Part shown: one piece after another, positions 47,531-56,656 of the stretch
Layout of the letters: each line of letters begins with the position of its first letter
Position numbering within the stretch: the stretch's first letter is position 1
Assembly (NCBI RefSeq): GCF_030538495.1
Contig: NZ_JAUNTW010000005.1
Coordinates: forward strand, 124,001 to 188,000
Origin: Paracoccus sp. (in: a-proteobacteria)
GTDB taxonomy: Bacteria > Pseudomonadota > Alphaproteobacteria > Rhodobacterales > Rhodobacteraceae
DNA length: 64,000 nt
Reading direction: 5' to 3'
The notes under the pieces: model-generated
Database searches by the model: none
Told to the model about the DNA's origin: nothing
Seen by the model: only the letters and a program-made list of their open reading frames with translations
Made by a program: the position numbers and the translations under genes

Positions 47531-48703
47531 ATGGACCAAGCCGATCTGGTGATCCTTGGCGCCGGTGCGGCGGGGTTGTTCTGTGCCGGCAGCGCCGTGG
47601 CGCAGGGGCGGCGGGTGCTGGTCATCGACCACGCCCCGCATCCGGGCGAGAAAATCCGGATCTCGGGCGGGGGGCGGTGCAATTTCACCAATCTGGCAAC
47701 CGCGCCGGATCGGTTTTTGTCCAACAACCCCCGTTTCGCGGCCAGTGCGCTGTCACGCTATAAGCCCGCCGATTTCGTGCGGCTGGTCGATCAGGCGAGC
47801 ATTGCATGGCACGAAAAAACCCAAGGCCAGTTGTTTTGCGACGGCAAGGCCACGCAGATCACCGATATGCTGCTGAACCGGATGCGGGGCGCGGAATTGC
47901 GGCTGGAGACGGCGATTCGTGGGGTCTCGCATCAGGGTGACGGGTTTGTGGTAGAGACCAGCACCGGCGCGATCCGTGCGGGGCGCGTTGTGGTGGCGAC
48001 GGGCGGCAAGTCGATCCCGAAAATCGGCGCGACGGGGCTGGCCTATGACATCGCGGCGCAATTCGGGCTGCGTCTGGTGGATACGCGTCCGGGGCTGGTG
48101 CCGCTGACCTTTGCGCAGCAGGAACTGGATTTGTGCAAACCTCTGGCCGGGGTGTCGGTTGAGGCGCAGATCACGCATGGCAAGGGGACGTTCCGCGACG
48201 CGCTGTTGTTCACGCATCGCGGGTTGTCGGGGCCGGTGATTTTGCAGATCAGCAGTTTCTGGCAGCCGGGGCAGGTGCTGACGGTGGACCTGTCGCCCGC
48301 GCATGACGTCGCGGCGGCGCTGCGGGCGGCGCGCGCGGATCATGGGCGCGTGGCGGTCGGCACGGCACTGGCCGCGCTGTTGCCCGACCGGCTGGCGGCG
48401 GCGATTGCGGCGGAACTGGGGCTGGCGGGCGCTCGGCTGGCCGATCAGCCGAACACCCGGCTGGACGCCATCGGCGCGCGCGTCAATCGCTGGCAGGTCC
48501 GCCCCGTCGGAACCGAAGGATACCGCACCGCCGAAGTCACGCTGGGCGGCATCGACACCCGCGATCTGGATGCGCGGACGATGGCCGCCCGCGCGGTCCC
48601 GAACCTGCATTTCATTGGCGAGGCCGTCGATGTCACCGGCTGGCTGGGCGGGTATAATTTCCAATGGGCTTGGGCATCGGCGGATGCGGCGGGGCGGGCG
48701 TGA
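47531..48703 (+). CDS. HI0933/YhiN-type flavoprotein
   Basis: A 390-residue FAD protein. It opens with the dinucleotide motif LVILGAGAAGLFCAG, followed by the family signature KIRISGGGRCNFTN. The end has FIGEAVDVTGWLGGYNFQW, also diagnostic. The family is conserved in bacteria but lacks a firm function. It lies between the transaminase and the amidotransferase genes in the same direction. Confidence 0.88.
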   Translation: MDQADLVILGAGAAGLFCAGSAVAQGRRVLVIDHAPHPGEKIRISGGGRCNFTNLATAPDRFLSNNPRFAASALSRYKPADFVRLVDQASIAWHEKTQGQLFCDGKATQITDMLLNRMRGAELRLETAIRGVSHQGDGFVVETSTGAIRAGRVVVATGGKSIPKIGATGLAYDIAAQFGLRLVDTRPGLVPLTFAQQELDLCKPLAGVSVEAQITHGKGTFRDALLFTHRGLSGPVILQISSFWQPGQVLTVDLSPAHDVAAALRAARADHGRVAVGTALAALLPDRLAAAIAAELGLAGARLADQPNTRLDAIGARVNRWQVRPVGTEGYRTAEVTLGGIDTRDLDARTMAARAVPNLHFIGEAVDVTGWLGGYNFQWAWASADAAGRA

Positions 48704-48765
48704 CCCCTTGCCGTCCCCCCCGGCGCGCGACTAGGGTTCAGGCACGATCAGCCAAAGGATGGACC

Positions 48766-49476
48766 ATGCGTATCGGCATATTGCAATGCGGCCAGTCACC
48801 CGCGCAGCTTAAGGATGATTTGGGCGATTACCCCGATATGTTCCTGCGCCTGCTGGCGGGGCGGGGGTTTGACTTCCAGACATGGCATGTCGAGGATATG
48901 CAGTTCCCCGCCAGCATCCATGACGCCGACGGCTGGCTGCTGACCGGATCGCGCCATGGCGTTTACGAAGATCACGCCTTTATCCCGCCGCTGGAACGGT
49001 TCATCCGCGCCGCGTATGACGCGGGTGTGCCGATGGTGGGGATTTGTTTCGGCCATCAGATCATCGCGCAGGCTTTGGGCGGGTCGGTGGTGAAATATGA
49101 CGGCGGCTGGGCCGTGGGGACGCAGGATTATGATTTCGGCGGCCAGACGGTGCGGCTGAATGCGTGGCATCAGGATCAGGTCGTGACCCTGCCGCCCGAT
49201 GCGCAGGTCGCGGGGCGCAATGCGTTTTGCGCCAATGCCGCGCTGATTTACGGCGACCGGGCCTTTACCGTGCAGCCGCATCCTGAATTCAGCGATGCGT
49301 TCGTGCAGGGGCTGATGGACACCCGCGCGCGCGGCGTGGTGCCGCAGCCGCTGTTGGACGCCGCGGCGGAACGGATGGGGCAGGTGGATGGTTCATCCAT
49401 CATGGCCGATCAGATCACGGCCTTTTTCAAACAACCGCGCGCCATGGCGCGCCCCGATGCCGCAGGTAACGCATGA
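48766..49476 (+). CDS. Class I glutamine amidotransferase-like protein
   Basis: A 236-residue stand-alone glutaminase-type domain. The triad is Cys94 (GICFGHQIIA), His172 and Glu174 (QPHPEF). The ATG at 48766 follows AAAGGA. It overlaps the PuuA-like gene (ATGA). In the Puu pathway a glutamyl-GABA hydrolase (PuuD) is needed; PuuD is usually of a different subgroup, so this protein may replace it or have another target such as gamma-glutamyl amides. Confidence 0.82.
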   Translation: MRIGILQCGQSPAQLKDDLGDYPDMFLRLLAGRGFDFQTWHVEDMQFPASIHDADGWLLTGSRHGVYEDHAFIPPLERFIRAAYDAGVPMVGICFGHQIIAQALGGSVVKYDGGWAVGTQDYDFGGQTVRLNAWHQDQVVTLPPDAQVAGRNAFCANAALIYGDRAFTVQPHPEFSDAFVQGLMDTRARGVVPQPLLDAAAERMGQVDGSSIMADQITAFFKQPRAMARPDAAGNA

Positions 49477-50828
49477 CAGACTGGACCGATCAAATCCCGC
49501 AGGCCGCGCGCGATTTCATGGCCGACCGCCGGCTGGATGAGGTCGAATGCATCGTCGCCGACATCGCGGGCGTGGCGCGGGGCAAGGCCATGCCCGCGTC
49601 CAAATTCGCGCGTCAGGAAAAGTTTTACCTGCCCAATTCGATCTTTTTGCAGACGATTACGGGCGAATGGGCGGATAATCCGGCGGGGGCCTTTACCGAA
49701 CCCGATATGATTATGAAGCCCGATTATTCCACCGCAACCGCCGCGCCGTGGACGAATGACTTCACCATGCAGGTGATCCACGACGCCACCGATCAGCAGG
49801 GAAACCCCGTGCCGATTGCGCCGCGCAACGTGTTGAAACGCATTGTCGGGCTGTATCAGGAACGCGGCTGGCGTCCGGTCATCGCGCCGGAAATGGAGTT
49901 CTTTCTGGTCGCCCGCAACATCGACCCGAATCAGCCGATTATCCCGCCGATGGGCCGCACGGGGCGGCGCGCGGCGGCAAAGCAGGCCTATTCCATGTCG
50001 GCGGTTGATGAATATGGCAAAGTGATCGACGATATTTATGACTTTGCCGAGGCGCAGGGCTTTGAAATCGACGGCATTTTGCAAGAAGGCGGCGCGGGGC
50101 AGGTGGAAATTAACCTCAACCACGGCGACCCGGTGGCCTTGGCCGACGAAATCTTTTTCTTCAAGCGGTTGATCCGCGAAGCCGCCCTGCGTCACGATTG
50201 CTTCGCCACCTTCATGGCCAAACCGATCGAGGGCGAACCCGGCAGCGCCATGCATATTCATCATTCCGTGGTGGATCTGGCGACGGGCAAGAACATCTTT
50301 TCCGACGCGCATGGGCAGGAAACGCCCGCCTTTTTGCATTTCATCGCCGGGATGCAGAAACATCTGCCCGCAGCGGTTGCGTTGCTGGCCCCTTATGTCA
50401 ACAGTTACCGCCGCTATGTCCCGGATTTCGCCGCGCCGATTAACCTTGAATGGGGGCGCGACAACCGCACCACGGGGCTGCGCGTCCCGGTCAGCAGCGC
50501 GGAATCGCGCCGCATTGAAAACCGGCTGGCAGGGATGGACTGCAACCCCTATCTGGGCATCGCCGCGTCGCTGGCCTGCGGCTATCTGGGCCTGATCGAG
50601 GCCGAAGACCCCCGCCCCGAATGTCTGGGCGACGCCTATATGTCCGAAGATGAATTGCCCTATAATCTGGGGGATGCTTTGGATTTGTTTGCCGACAGCG
50701 AACCCATGCAACAGGTCTTGGGTCAGGAATTCGCCGCCGTTTACGAATCCGTCAAACGCAATGAATACAAAGAGTTCCTGCAAGTCATCAGCCCGTGGGA
50801 ACGCGAACATCTGTTGTTGAACGTATGA
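49473..50828 (+). CDS. puuA: Glutamine synthetase-like gamma-glutamylpolyamine ligase (PuuA type)
   Basis: A 451-residue member of the GlnA superfamily that would join glutamate to putrescine or another amine using ATP. The GS catalytic motifs are present: EMEFFLV, QEGGAGQVEINL (metal ligands), HIHHSVVD in the place of the GlnA HxH motif, and NRTTGLRVP. It lacks the adenylylation-site region of true GlnA. Operon overlap with a PuuB-like oxidase supports the polyamine assignment, but the amine is uncertain. Confidence 0.85.
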   Translation: MTDWTDQIPQAARDFMADRRLDEVECIVADIAGVARGKAMPASKFARQEKFYLPNSIFLQTITGEWADNPAGAFTEPDMIMKPDYSTATAAPWTNDFTMQVIHDATDQQGNPVPIAPRNVLKRIVGLYQERGWRPVIAPEMEFFLVARNIDPNQPIIPPMGRTGRRAAAKQAYSMSAVDEYGKVIDDIYDFAEAQGFEIDGILQEGGAGQVEINLNHGDPVALADEIFFFKRLIREAALRHDCFATFMAKPIEGEPGSAMHIHHSVVDLATGKNIFSDAHGQETPAFLHFIAGMQKHLPAAVALLAPYVNSYRRYVPDFAAPINLEWGRDNRTTGLRVPVSSAESRRIENRLAGMDCNPYLGIAASLACGYLGLIEAEDPRPECLGDAYMSEDELPYNLGDALDLFADSEPMQQVLGQEFAAVYESVKRNEYKEFLQVISPWEREHLLLNV

Positions 50829-52138
50829 CCGACCTGCTGCATCTGAACGACCAACGGGGCATGTATCCCGACAGCCTCTATGCGGCGACGCGGATGTTCC
50901 GCGACGGCTGGCCGCAATTGGGGGGTGATGTGCGGGCGGATGTGGCGGTGATTGGCGGCGGCTATACCGGGCTTTCGGCGGCGCTGCATCTGGCGCGGGC
51001 GGGGTATCGCGTGGCCTTGGTCGAGGCGCACCGGATGGGATTTGGCGCATCCGGGCGCAATGGCGGCCAGATGGGGTCGGGCCAGCGTCAGGACGTGGAC
51101 TGGCTGGAATCTCAGTTCGGGCGCGACCGGGCGCGGGCGCTGTGGGATTTGGCGGAATTGGCGAAATCCACCACACGCGATCTGGCGGCGCAGGCGGGCG
51201 TTCCCATCCATGACGGCATCGCCCATGCCTGCCGATCCGACGCCGAAGTCGCCCACGCGCATCACATGGCCGACCATCTGGCGCAGCATTACGATTACCC
51301 GCATATCCGCCCGCTGGATCGCGACGGCATGGCGCAGGCTTTGGGCAGCGCGACCTATGCTGGCGGGGATGTCGATATGGGGGCGGGGCATGTGCATCCG
51401 CTGAATCTGGCGCTTGGGATGGCGGGGCTGGCCGAACAGGCGGGCGCGCAATTGTTCGAAGAAAGCCAAGTCACCCGCATCGACCACGCCCGCGACGCCA
51501 CGGGGTCCACGGTGGTTCATACGGCGCAGGGGCGCATCACCTGCGACCATCTGATTCTGGGCTGCAACGGCTATCTGGGCAAGCTGAACCGCCGGATCGC
51601 GGCGCGGGTCATGCCGATCAACAACTATATCGTCGCGACGGAACCGCTGGGCGACCGCGCGCCGGACATCCTGCCGGGCAACATCGCCGTGGCCGATACC
51701 AAATTCGTGGTGAATTACTGGCGGCTGGACGAGGAACGGCGTCTGATCTTTGGCGGCGGCGAAACCGTGACCTATCAGTTTCCCAGCGACATCGCGGGGC
51801 TGGTGCGCCCGCATCTGCTGTCGGTTTATCCGCAATTGGCGGATGTGAAGCTGGGCTTTGCCTGGGGTGGCACGCTGGCGATTACCATGAACCGGATGCC
51901 GTGTTTCGACCGGCCCGCGCCGAATTGCCTGTCGGCCAGCGGCTTTTCCGGGCATGGCGTCGCCATGGCCACGCTGGCGGGGCGGCTGATGGCGGATGCG
52001 GTGCGCGGGCAGGCCGAACGGTTCGACGTGATGGCCGCCATCCCGACGCGCCCCTTCCCCGGAGGCGCAATGCTGCGCGGGCCGCTGCTGGTCGCGGGGA
52101 TGGCGTGGTATGGGCTGCGCGACCGGCTGGGCGTCTGA
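50825..52138 (+). CDS. puuB: FAD-dependent oxidoreductase (PuuB/DAO type)
   Basis: A 437-residue DAO-family flavoprotein with VAVIGGGYTGLSAALHLA at about residues 40-57 and GFGASGRNGGQMGSGQR after it. PuuB oxidises gamma-glutamylputrescine to the aldehyde with hydrogen peroxide release. C-terminal LSASGFSGHGVAMATLAGRL is typical of the family. The ATG at 50825 overlaps the puuA stop, and a terminator follows the stop codon. Confidence 0.87.
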   Translation: MTDLLHLNDQRGMYPDSLYAATRMFRDGWPQLGGDVRADVAVIGGGYTGLSAALHLARAGYRVALVEAHRMGFGASGRNGGQMGSGQRQDVDWLESQFGRDRARALWDLAELAKSTTRDLAAQAGVPIHDGIAHACRSDAEVAHAHHMADHLAQHYDYPHIRPLDRDGMAQALGSATYAGGDVDMGAGHVHPLNLALGMAGLAEQAGAQLFEESQVTRIDHARDATGSTVVHTAQGRITCDHLILGCNGYLGKLNRRIAARVMPINNYIVATEPLGDRAPDILPGNIAVADTKFVVNYWRLDEERRLIFGGGETVTYQFPSDIAGLVRPHLLSVYPQLADVKLGFAWGGTLAITMNRMPCFDRPAPNCLSASGFSGHGVAMATLAGRLMADAVRGQAERFDVMAAIPTRPFPGGAMLRGPLLVAGMAWYGLRDRLGV

Positions 52139-52179
52139 ACCCGAATCGCTGCCACATCAACGCGTTACCCCAAAACGCA

Positions 52180-52213
52180 AAAACCCCCGACAGCGAACTG
52201 CCGGGGGTTTTTG
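52180..52213. terminator. Bidirectional terminator between puuB and tRNA-Leu
   Basis: AAAACCCCCG (52180-52189) and CGGGGGTTTT (52202-52211) pair fully; a run of T follows on the plus strand and, by symmetry, on the minus strand. It can end puuB and tRNA-Leu transcripts. Confidence 0.9.
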
Positions 52214-52216
52214 TTA

Positions 52217-52301
52217 TGGTGCCCAGGAGAGGACTCGAACCTCCACGCCTTGCGGCACACGGACCTGAACCGTGCGCGTCTACCAATTCCGCCACCTGGG
52301 C
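52217..52301 (-). tRNA. tRNA-Leu (anticodon CAG)
   Basis: The minus strand reads a complete tRNA with encoded CCA: acceptor stem GCCCAGG with CCTGGGC, D-loop GGCGGAATTGGTAGACGC, anticodon loop TTCAGGT (anticodon CAG), a long variable arm with GTGCCGCAAGGCGT and T loop GGTTCGAGTCC. The long variable arm is typical of tRNA-Leu. Confidence 0.95.
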
Positions 52302-52483
52302 AGGTGGTGTGAGGGCGGTTATTAGGGCCAGTTGCGGGGGCCGTCAACACCTTTTTTGACATTTTTCCGACAAATTTTCATCGCAATGTCGCCATATGCT
52401 GCAAATGCAGCGTGGGCTTTGCCTTGCCGTGGGGCGTTGTGGGCGGTAAGGACAGGAAAACGTCACGGCAAAGGGCAAAGATC

Positions 52484-53470
52484 ATGGCGAAACTTGTCAC
52501 CATTTTCGGCGGTTCGGGTTTTGTTGGCCGCCAGGTCGCATGGATGATGGCCCGCGACGGCTGGCGCGTCCGCATCGCCGTGCGCCGCCCCGATGAGGCG
52601 CTGTTTACCCGCACCTATGGCGCGGTCGGGCAGGTCGTGCCGGTGCTGTGCAATATCCGTGACGAATCATCGGTGCGCGCCGCGCTGACCGGGGCGGATG
52701 CCGCGATCAACTGCGTCAACATCCTGACCCGTCAGGGCAAAAGCACCTTCAAAAACGTGTTCGAAGACGGCGCGGCCATTATCGCCCGCCTGTCGGCGGA
52801 ACTGGGCGTTGCGCGTCTGGTGCATATTTCCGGGCTGGGCGTCGATCCCGAATCCGACAGCGCCTATGTCGCGGCCAAGGCGCGCGGCGAATCGCTGGTG
52901 CTGCAACACCGCCCCGATGCGGTCGTGCTGCGCCCGTCGGTCATTTTCGGGCCGGGCGATGATTTTTACAACCGTCTGGCGGGGATGACGCGGTTTGGCC
53001 CGTTCATGCCGGTAATTTCGGGCAATACGAAAATGCAGCCGGTCTTTGTCGATGACGTGGCGCGCGCGGCGATGCTGGGCGCGACCGGCGCGGCCGAACC
53101 CGGCATTTACGAATTGGGCGGCCCGGATGTCCTAAGCCTGCGCGACATCACCGAACAGGTGGTGCAGGCAACCAGCCGCAACCGTATCCTGATGCCGATG
53201 CCGGTTTTTGCCGCGCGGATCGGGGCGGGCGTGCTGAACATCGCGCAATTTGTGACCGGCGGGCTGTTTTCGAACACCATCCTGAACCGCGACCAACTGG
53301 CGCTGATGCTGACCGATAATGTCGTGTCGGGGAACGCGCGCGGCTTTGCCGATCTGGGCATCGCGCCCACGGCGCCGTCAGCGGTGATTGACGATTACCT
53401 GTGGCGGTTCCGCCCGCGCGGGCAATATCAGGCGATCATGCAATCGGCGAAAAACCTGCGCAGTCACTGA
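52484..53470 (+). CDS. NDUFA9-like NAD(P)-binding protein (atypical short-chain dehydrogenase)
   Basis: A 328-residue Rossmann protein with the nucleotide motif [16 protein letters not shown] at the N-terminus and the extended-SDR features [10 protein letters not shown] and [10 protein letters not shown]. It belongs to the group related to the mitochondrial complex I subunit NDUFA9. In bacteria its role is uncertain: quinone- or complex-I-linked functions are proposed. The ATG at 52484 is preceded by AAAG. It overlaps uppP by one base. Confidence 0.85.
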   Translation: MAKLVTIFGGSGFVGRQVAWMMARDGWRVRIAVRRPDEALFTRTYGAVGQVVPVLCNIRDESSVRAALTGADAAINCVNILTRQGKSTFKNVFEDGAAIIARLSAELGVARLVHISGLGVDPESDSAYVAAKARGESLVLQHRPDAVVLRPSVIFGPGDDFYNRLAGMTRFGPFMPVISGNTKMQPVFVDDVARAAMLGATGAAEPGIYELGGPDVLSLRDITEQVVQATSRNRILMPMPVFAARIGAGVLNIAQFVTGGLFSNTILNRDQLALMLTDNVVSGNARGFADLGIAPTAPSAVIDDYLWRFRPRGQYQAIMQSAKNLRSH

Positions 53471-54270
53471 TGGAACCGAACACAATCGTCGCCGCGATCC
53501 TTGGCATTATCGAGGGTCTGACCGAATTTATTCCCGTGTCATCAACGGCGCATGTGCTGCTGGCGGGGCATTTTCTGGGCTTTGATTCCCCCGGTCGCGC
53601 GTTCGAGGTGGTGATCCAGCTGGGCGCCGTCGCCGCGATTCTGGGCGTTTATTCCGCGCGCATCTGGAACACGCTGCGCGCCGCCCCGCATGACCCGGCG
53701 GCACGGCATTTCATCGCCGCGGTGCTGCTGGCCTTTCTGCCCGCCGTGGTGATCGGCGTGATGGCGCATGGATTTATCAAACAGGTGCTGTTCGAAACCC
53801 CGATGCTGATTGCCAGCATGTTGATTCTGGGCGGCTTTGTCCTGATCTGGGTGGATCGCTGGGCCAACAACCCCCGTTACCACCGGGCCGAGGATTTCCC
53901 CCTGCCCATGGCCATCAAAATCGGTTTTATTCAATGCCTTGCGATGATTCCGGGCGTGTCTCGGTCGGGGGCCACGATTGTTGGCGGTTTGCTGCTGGGT
54001 GCGGATAAACGGTCGGCGGCGGAATTTTCGTTCTTTCTGGCCATGCCCACGATGCTGGGGGCGTTTGTCTACGACCTTTATAAAAACCGCGATGTGCTGG
54101 ATGCGGCGGCGATGAACAACATCATCATCGGATTCGTGACGGCGTTTTTGTCGGCGATTGTCGTGGTTCGCTGGTTGTTGGGATATGTCAGCAAGCATGG
54201 CTATGCCCTGTTTGGGTGGTGGCGGATTGGGATTGGCGTGGTGGTGATGGCCGCGCTGATGCTGTCGTAA
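53470..54270 (+). CDS. uppP: Undecaprenyl-diphosphatase
   Basis: UppP (BacA) dephosphorylates undecaprenyl pyrophosphate to recycle the lipid carrier for peptidoglycan synthesis. The 266-residue protein has about eight membrane helices and both family motifs: [14 protein letters not shown] near residue 16 and [15 protein letters not shown] near 160. The ATG at 53470 shares a base with the preceding stop. A short hairpin follows the gene. Confidence 0.96.
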   Translation: MEPNTIVAAILGIIEGLTEFIPVSSTAHVLLAGHFLGFDSPGRAFEVVIQLGAVAAILGVYSARIWNTLRAAPHDPAARHFIAAVLLAFLPAVVIGVMAHGFIKQVLFETPMLIASMLILGGFVLIWVDRWANNPRYHRAEDFPLPMAIKIGFIQCLAMIPGVSRSGATIVGGLLLGADKRSAAEFSFFLAMPTMLGAFVYDLYKNRDVLDAAAMNNIIIGFVTAFLSAIVVVRWLLGYVSKHGYALFGWWRIGIGVVVMAALMLS

Positions 54271-54279
54271 TGGATGACG

Positions 54280-54299
54280 CCCGCCGATTGGCGGGTGTT
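54280..54299 (+). terminator. Hairpin terminator after uppP
   Basis: CCCGCC (54280-54285) and GGCGGG (54290-54295) form a 6-bp stem with a 4-base loop, followed by TGTTT. Short but well placed ten bases after the stop. Confidence 0.65.
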
Positions 54300-54328
54300 T
54301 CCGTTTAAGATCAGTGGATAAGGCGGTA

Positions 54329-54400
54329 TTAATTCCGAACCGGACCTAATCTCATCGCCTGAATCACAAAAAAAATCGCCCAGACCAAAATAATCGCCAT
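54329..54400 (-). CDS. Possible micro-membrane protein in the gltD leader
   Basis: On the minus strand an ATG at 54400 opens a 23-residue frame, MAIILVWAIFFVIQAMRLGP plus three residues, which is a perfect membrane-helix shape with a basic end. The frame stays open upstream to about 54484 (with DDEKSAILTQ just before), so a 51-residue form from a TTG is also possible. The DNA is AT-rich compared with its neighbours. There is no strong ribosome site, so it may be chance. Confidence 0.3.
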   Translation of the reverse strand: MAIILVWAIFFVIQAMRLGPVRN

Positions 54401-54483
54401 TTGCGTCAGTATGGCTGACTTTTCATCGTCAGATCGCTGTTTTATGCAGGTGCAGACATGTTCTGACCCAAGGATGCGCAGCA

Positions 54484-55962
54484 ATGGCCACGCAACAGAT
54501 GTTGAAATTCGTCCATACCGGGCGTCAGATGCCGGAAAAACGGTCCGCGGATGAACGCGCCACGGATTTCCACGAAATTTACCGCGATTTTGCCGATGCC
54601 AAGGCGCGCGAACAGGCCAGCCGGTGCAGTCAGTGCGGCGTCCCCTATTGCCAGAGCCATTGCCCCTTGCACAACAACATCCCCGACTGGCTGCGCCTGA
54701 CCGCCGAAGGGCGTCTGGCCGAGGCGTATCAGATCAGCCAGGCGACCAACACATTCCCCGAAATCTGCGGCCGGATTTGTCCGCAGGACCGGCTGTGCGA
54801 AGGCAATTGCGTGATTGAACAATCGGGCCACGGCACCGTCACCATCGGCGCGATTGAAAAATACATCACCGACACCGCATGGGACAACGGCTGGGTCAAA
54901 CCCGCTGCCCCCGCGCAGGAACGCGCCGAATCGGTCGGCATCATCGGCGCGGGTCCGGGCGGTCTGGCCGCCGCCGACGCGCTGCGCAAACGCGGGTTTC
55001 AGGTCACGGTTTACGACCGTTACGACCGCGCGGGGGGCTTGCTGACCTATGGCATTCCGGGGTTCAAGCTGGAAAAAGACGTCGTCATGCGCCGCAATCA
55101 GTTGCTGGCCGATGGCGGGGTCGAATTTGTCCTGAACTGCAATATTGGCGAAGACATCAGCTTTGACGCCATTCGCGGCAAACATGACGCGGTGCTGATT
55201 GCGACGGGCGTGTATAAAACCCGCGATCTGGACATCGACAACGCCGATTGCGGCGGGGTGGTGCGCGCGATTGATTACCTGACCGCCAGCAACAAAATTG
55301 AATTTGGCGATGACGTGCCGGATTTCGACGATGGCGAACTGAACGCGCGCGGCAAGCGGGTGATCGTGATTGGCGGCGGTGACACGGCCATGGATTGCGT
55401 CCGCACCGCGATTCGTCAGGGCGCGACCTCGGTCAAGTGTCTCTATCGCCGCGACCGCGCCAATATGCCCGGTTCGCAGCGCGAAGTCCAAAACGCCGAA
55501 GAAGAAGGCGTCGAATTCGTCTGGCTGTCCGCCCCCGGCGCGATCAACGGCCACGCCCCCGGCATTGCCCGCACCGCGCAGGATCATCACGTTGACGGCC
55601 ACATCGCCAGCGTTCGTATTCAGAAAATGCGTCTGGGCGCGCCGGATGTGTCGGGCCGCCAAAGCCCCGAACGGATCGAAGGCGCCGATTACGACGAAGA
55701 CGCCGATCTGGTCATCAAGGCTTTGGGGTTTGAGCCCGAAGACCTGCCGACCCTGTGGAACACGCCGGGGCTGGAGGTCACCCGCTGGGGAACGATCAAG
55801 GCCGATTTCCAGACCCATCAGACCAGCATCCCCGGCGTCTTTGCCGTGGGGGATATTGTGCGCGGGGCGTCTCTGGTCGTGTGGGCGATCCGCGACGGGC
55901 GCGAGGCCGCCGACCACATCGCGTCCTTCCTGACCGGTGACGCCCGTGTCGCGGCGGAATAA
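54484..55962 (+). CDS. gltD: Glutamate synthase (NADPH) small subunit
   Basis: GltD takes electrons from NADPH through FAD and iron-sulfur clusters and passes them to GltB. The 492-residue protein has the N-terminal cluster cysteines CSQCGVPYCQSHCPLHN and CGRICPQDRLCEGNC, the FAD motif GIIGAGPGGLAAADALR and the NADPH motif VIVIGGGDTAMDC. The ATG at 54484 follows AAGGATG. It is separated from gltB by one small gene. Confidence 0.96.
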   Translation: MATQQMLKFVHTGRQMPEKRSADERATDFHEIYRDFADAKAREQASRCSQCGVPYCQSHCPLHNNIPDWLRLTAEGRLAEAYQISQATNTFPEICGRICPQDRLCEGNCVIEQSGHGTVTIGAIEKYITDTAWDNGWVKPAAPAQERAESVGIIGAGPGGLAAADALRKRGFQVTVYDRYDRAGGLLTYGIPGFKLEKDVVMRRNQLLADGGVEFVLNCNIGEDISFDAIRGKHDAVLIATGVYKTRDLDIDNADCGGVVRAIDYLTASNKIEFGDDVPDFDDGELNARGKRVIVIGGGDTAMDCVRTAIRQGATSVKCLYRRDRANMPGSQREVQNAEEEGVEFVWLSAPGAINGHAPGIARTAQDHHVDGHIASVRIQKMRLGAPDVSGRQSPERIEGADYDEDADLVIKALGFEPEDLPTLWNTPGLEVTRWGTIKADFQTHQTSIPGVFAVGDIVRGASLVVWAIRDGREAADHIASFLTGDARVAAE

Positions 55963-55963
55963 G

Positions 55964-56656
55964 ATGCGGGCCGCTTGCGTTGCGCTGATCGTGATGGCGG
56001 GCGCAGCGGGGGCGCAGACCTTTACCCCGCCCGCCGGCTGTCAGATCACCCTGACCGCGCAAAATCGCGGCTGTTCGGTCGCACAGTATTACCGCTGCGA
56101 CAGCGACCCCGACGGGTATCAGCGCAGCGCGCTGTTTGACCGCGACGGGCTGGCGCATCTGGGGGTGATCGACGCCGAAACCCGCTGGATCGAAACCCAA
56201 AGCCCGCGCGCGGGCATCACCGACCGGCTGGAAACGGACGCCGAAAACCACGCCAGCCTGTCGGAATTGCTGGCCACAGGCCGCGATGATTTCGATTTCT
56301 GGACCCGGACCAATGACGGGATGCGCCTGCATCATCAGGGCTGGGACCGGCTGACCGGCGCGACCGCCACCATCAGCGGGCAGGTGCTGGACCAGACCGA
56401 ATTTCACCTGACCACCCGCGACGAAATCGGGCAGGTTCTGATTGAACGTCGCGGCACGCAATTCATCAGCCGCGATCACCGCCGGTTCTTTGGCGGCGTG
56501 GAAACCGTGACCGATTGGACCGGGGCCGAAGCGATGACCGACGACAGCCCCGTCAGCTTTGCCCTGCCGGCACAGCCGGGATTCGGCAGCACAAAACCAT
56601 TATTCGACTGCGATCAATTGCTGACGCAGCTAAGCCGTGAAAGGGCCGCATCATGA
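55964..56656 (+). CDS. Secreted protein of unknown function between gltD and gltB
   Basis: A 230-residue protein with a signal peptide (MRAACVALIVMAGAAGAQ). The mature part has four cysteines near its start (GCQITLTAQNRGCS; YYRCDSDPDG) and one near the end (LFDCDQLL), plus a beta-rich middle. I do not recognise a family. It starts one base after the gltD stop and its TGA overlaps the gltB ATG, so it is translated with glutamate synthase genes even though it should act in the periplasm. Confidence 0.8.
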   Translation: MRAACVALIVMAGAAGAQTFTPPAGCQITLTAQNRGCSVAQYYRCDSDPDGYQRSALFDRDGLAHLGVIDAETRWIETQSPRAGITDRLETDAENHASLSELLATGRDDFDFWTRTNDGMRLHHQGWDRLTGATATISGQVLDQTEFHLTTRDEIGQVLIERRGTQFISRDHRRFFGGVETVTDWTGAEAMTDDSPVSFALPAQPGFGSTKPLFDCDQLLTQLSRERAAS

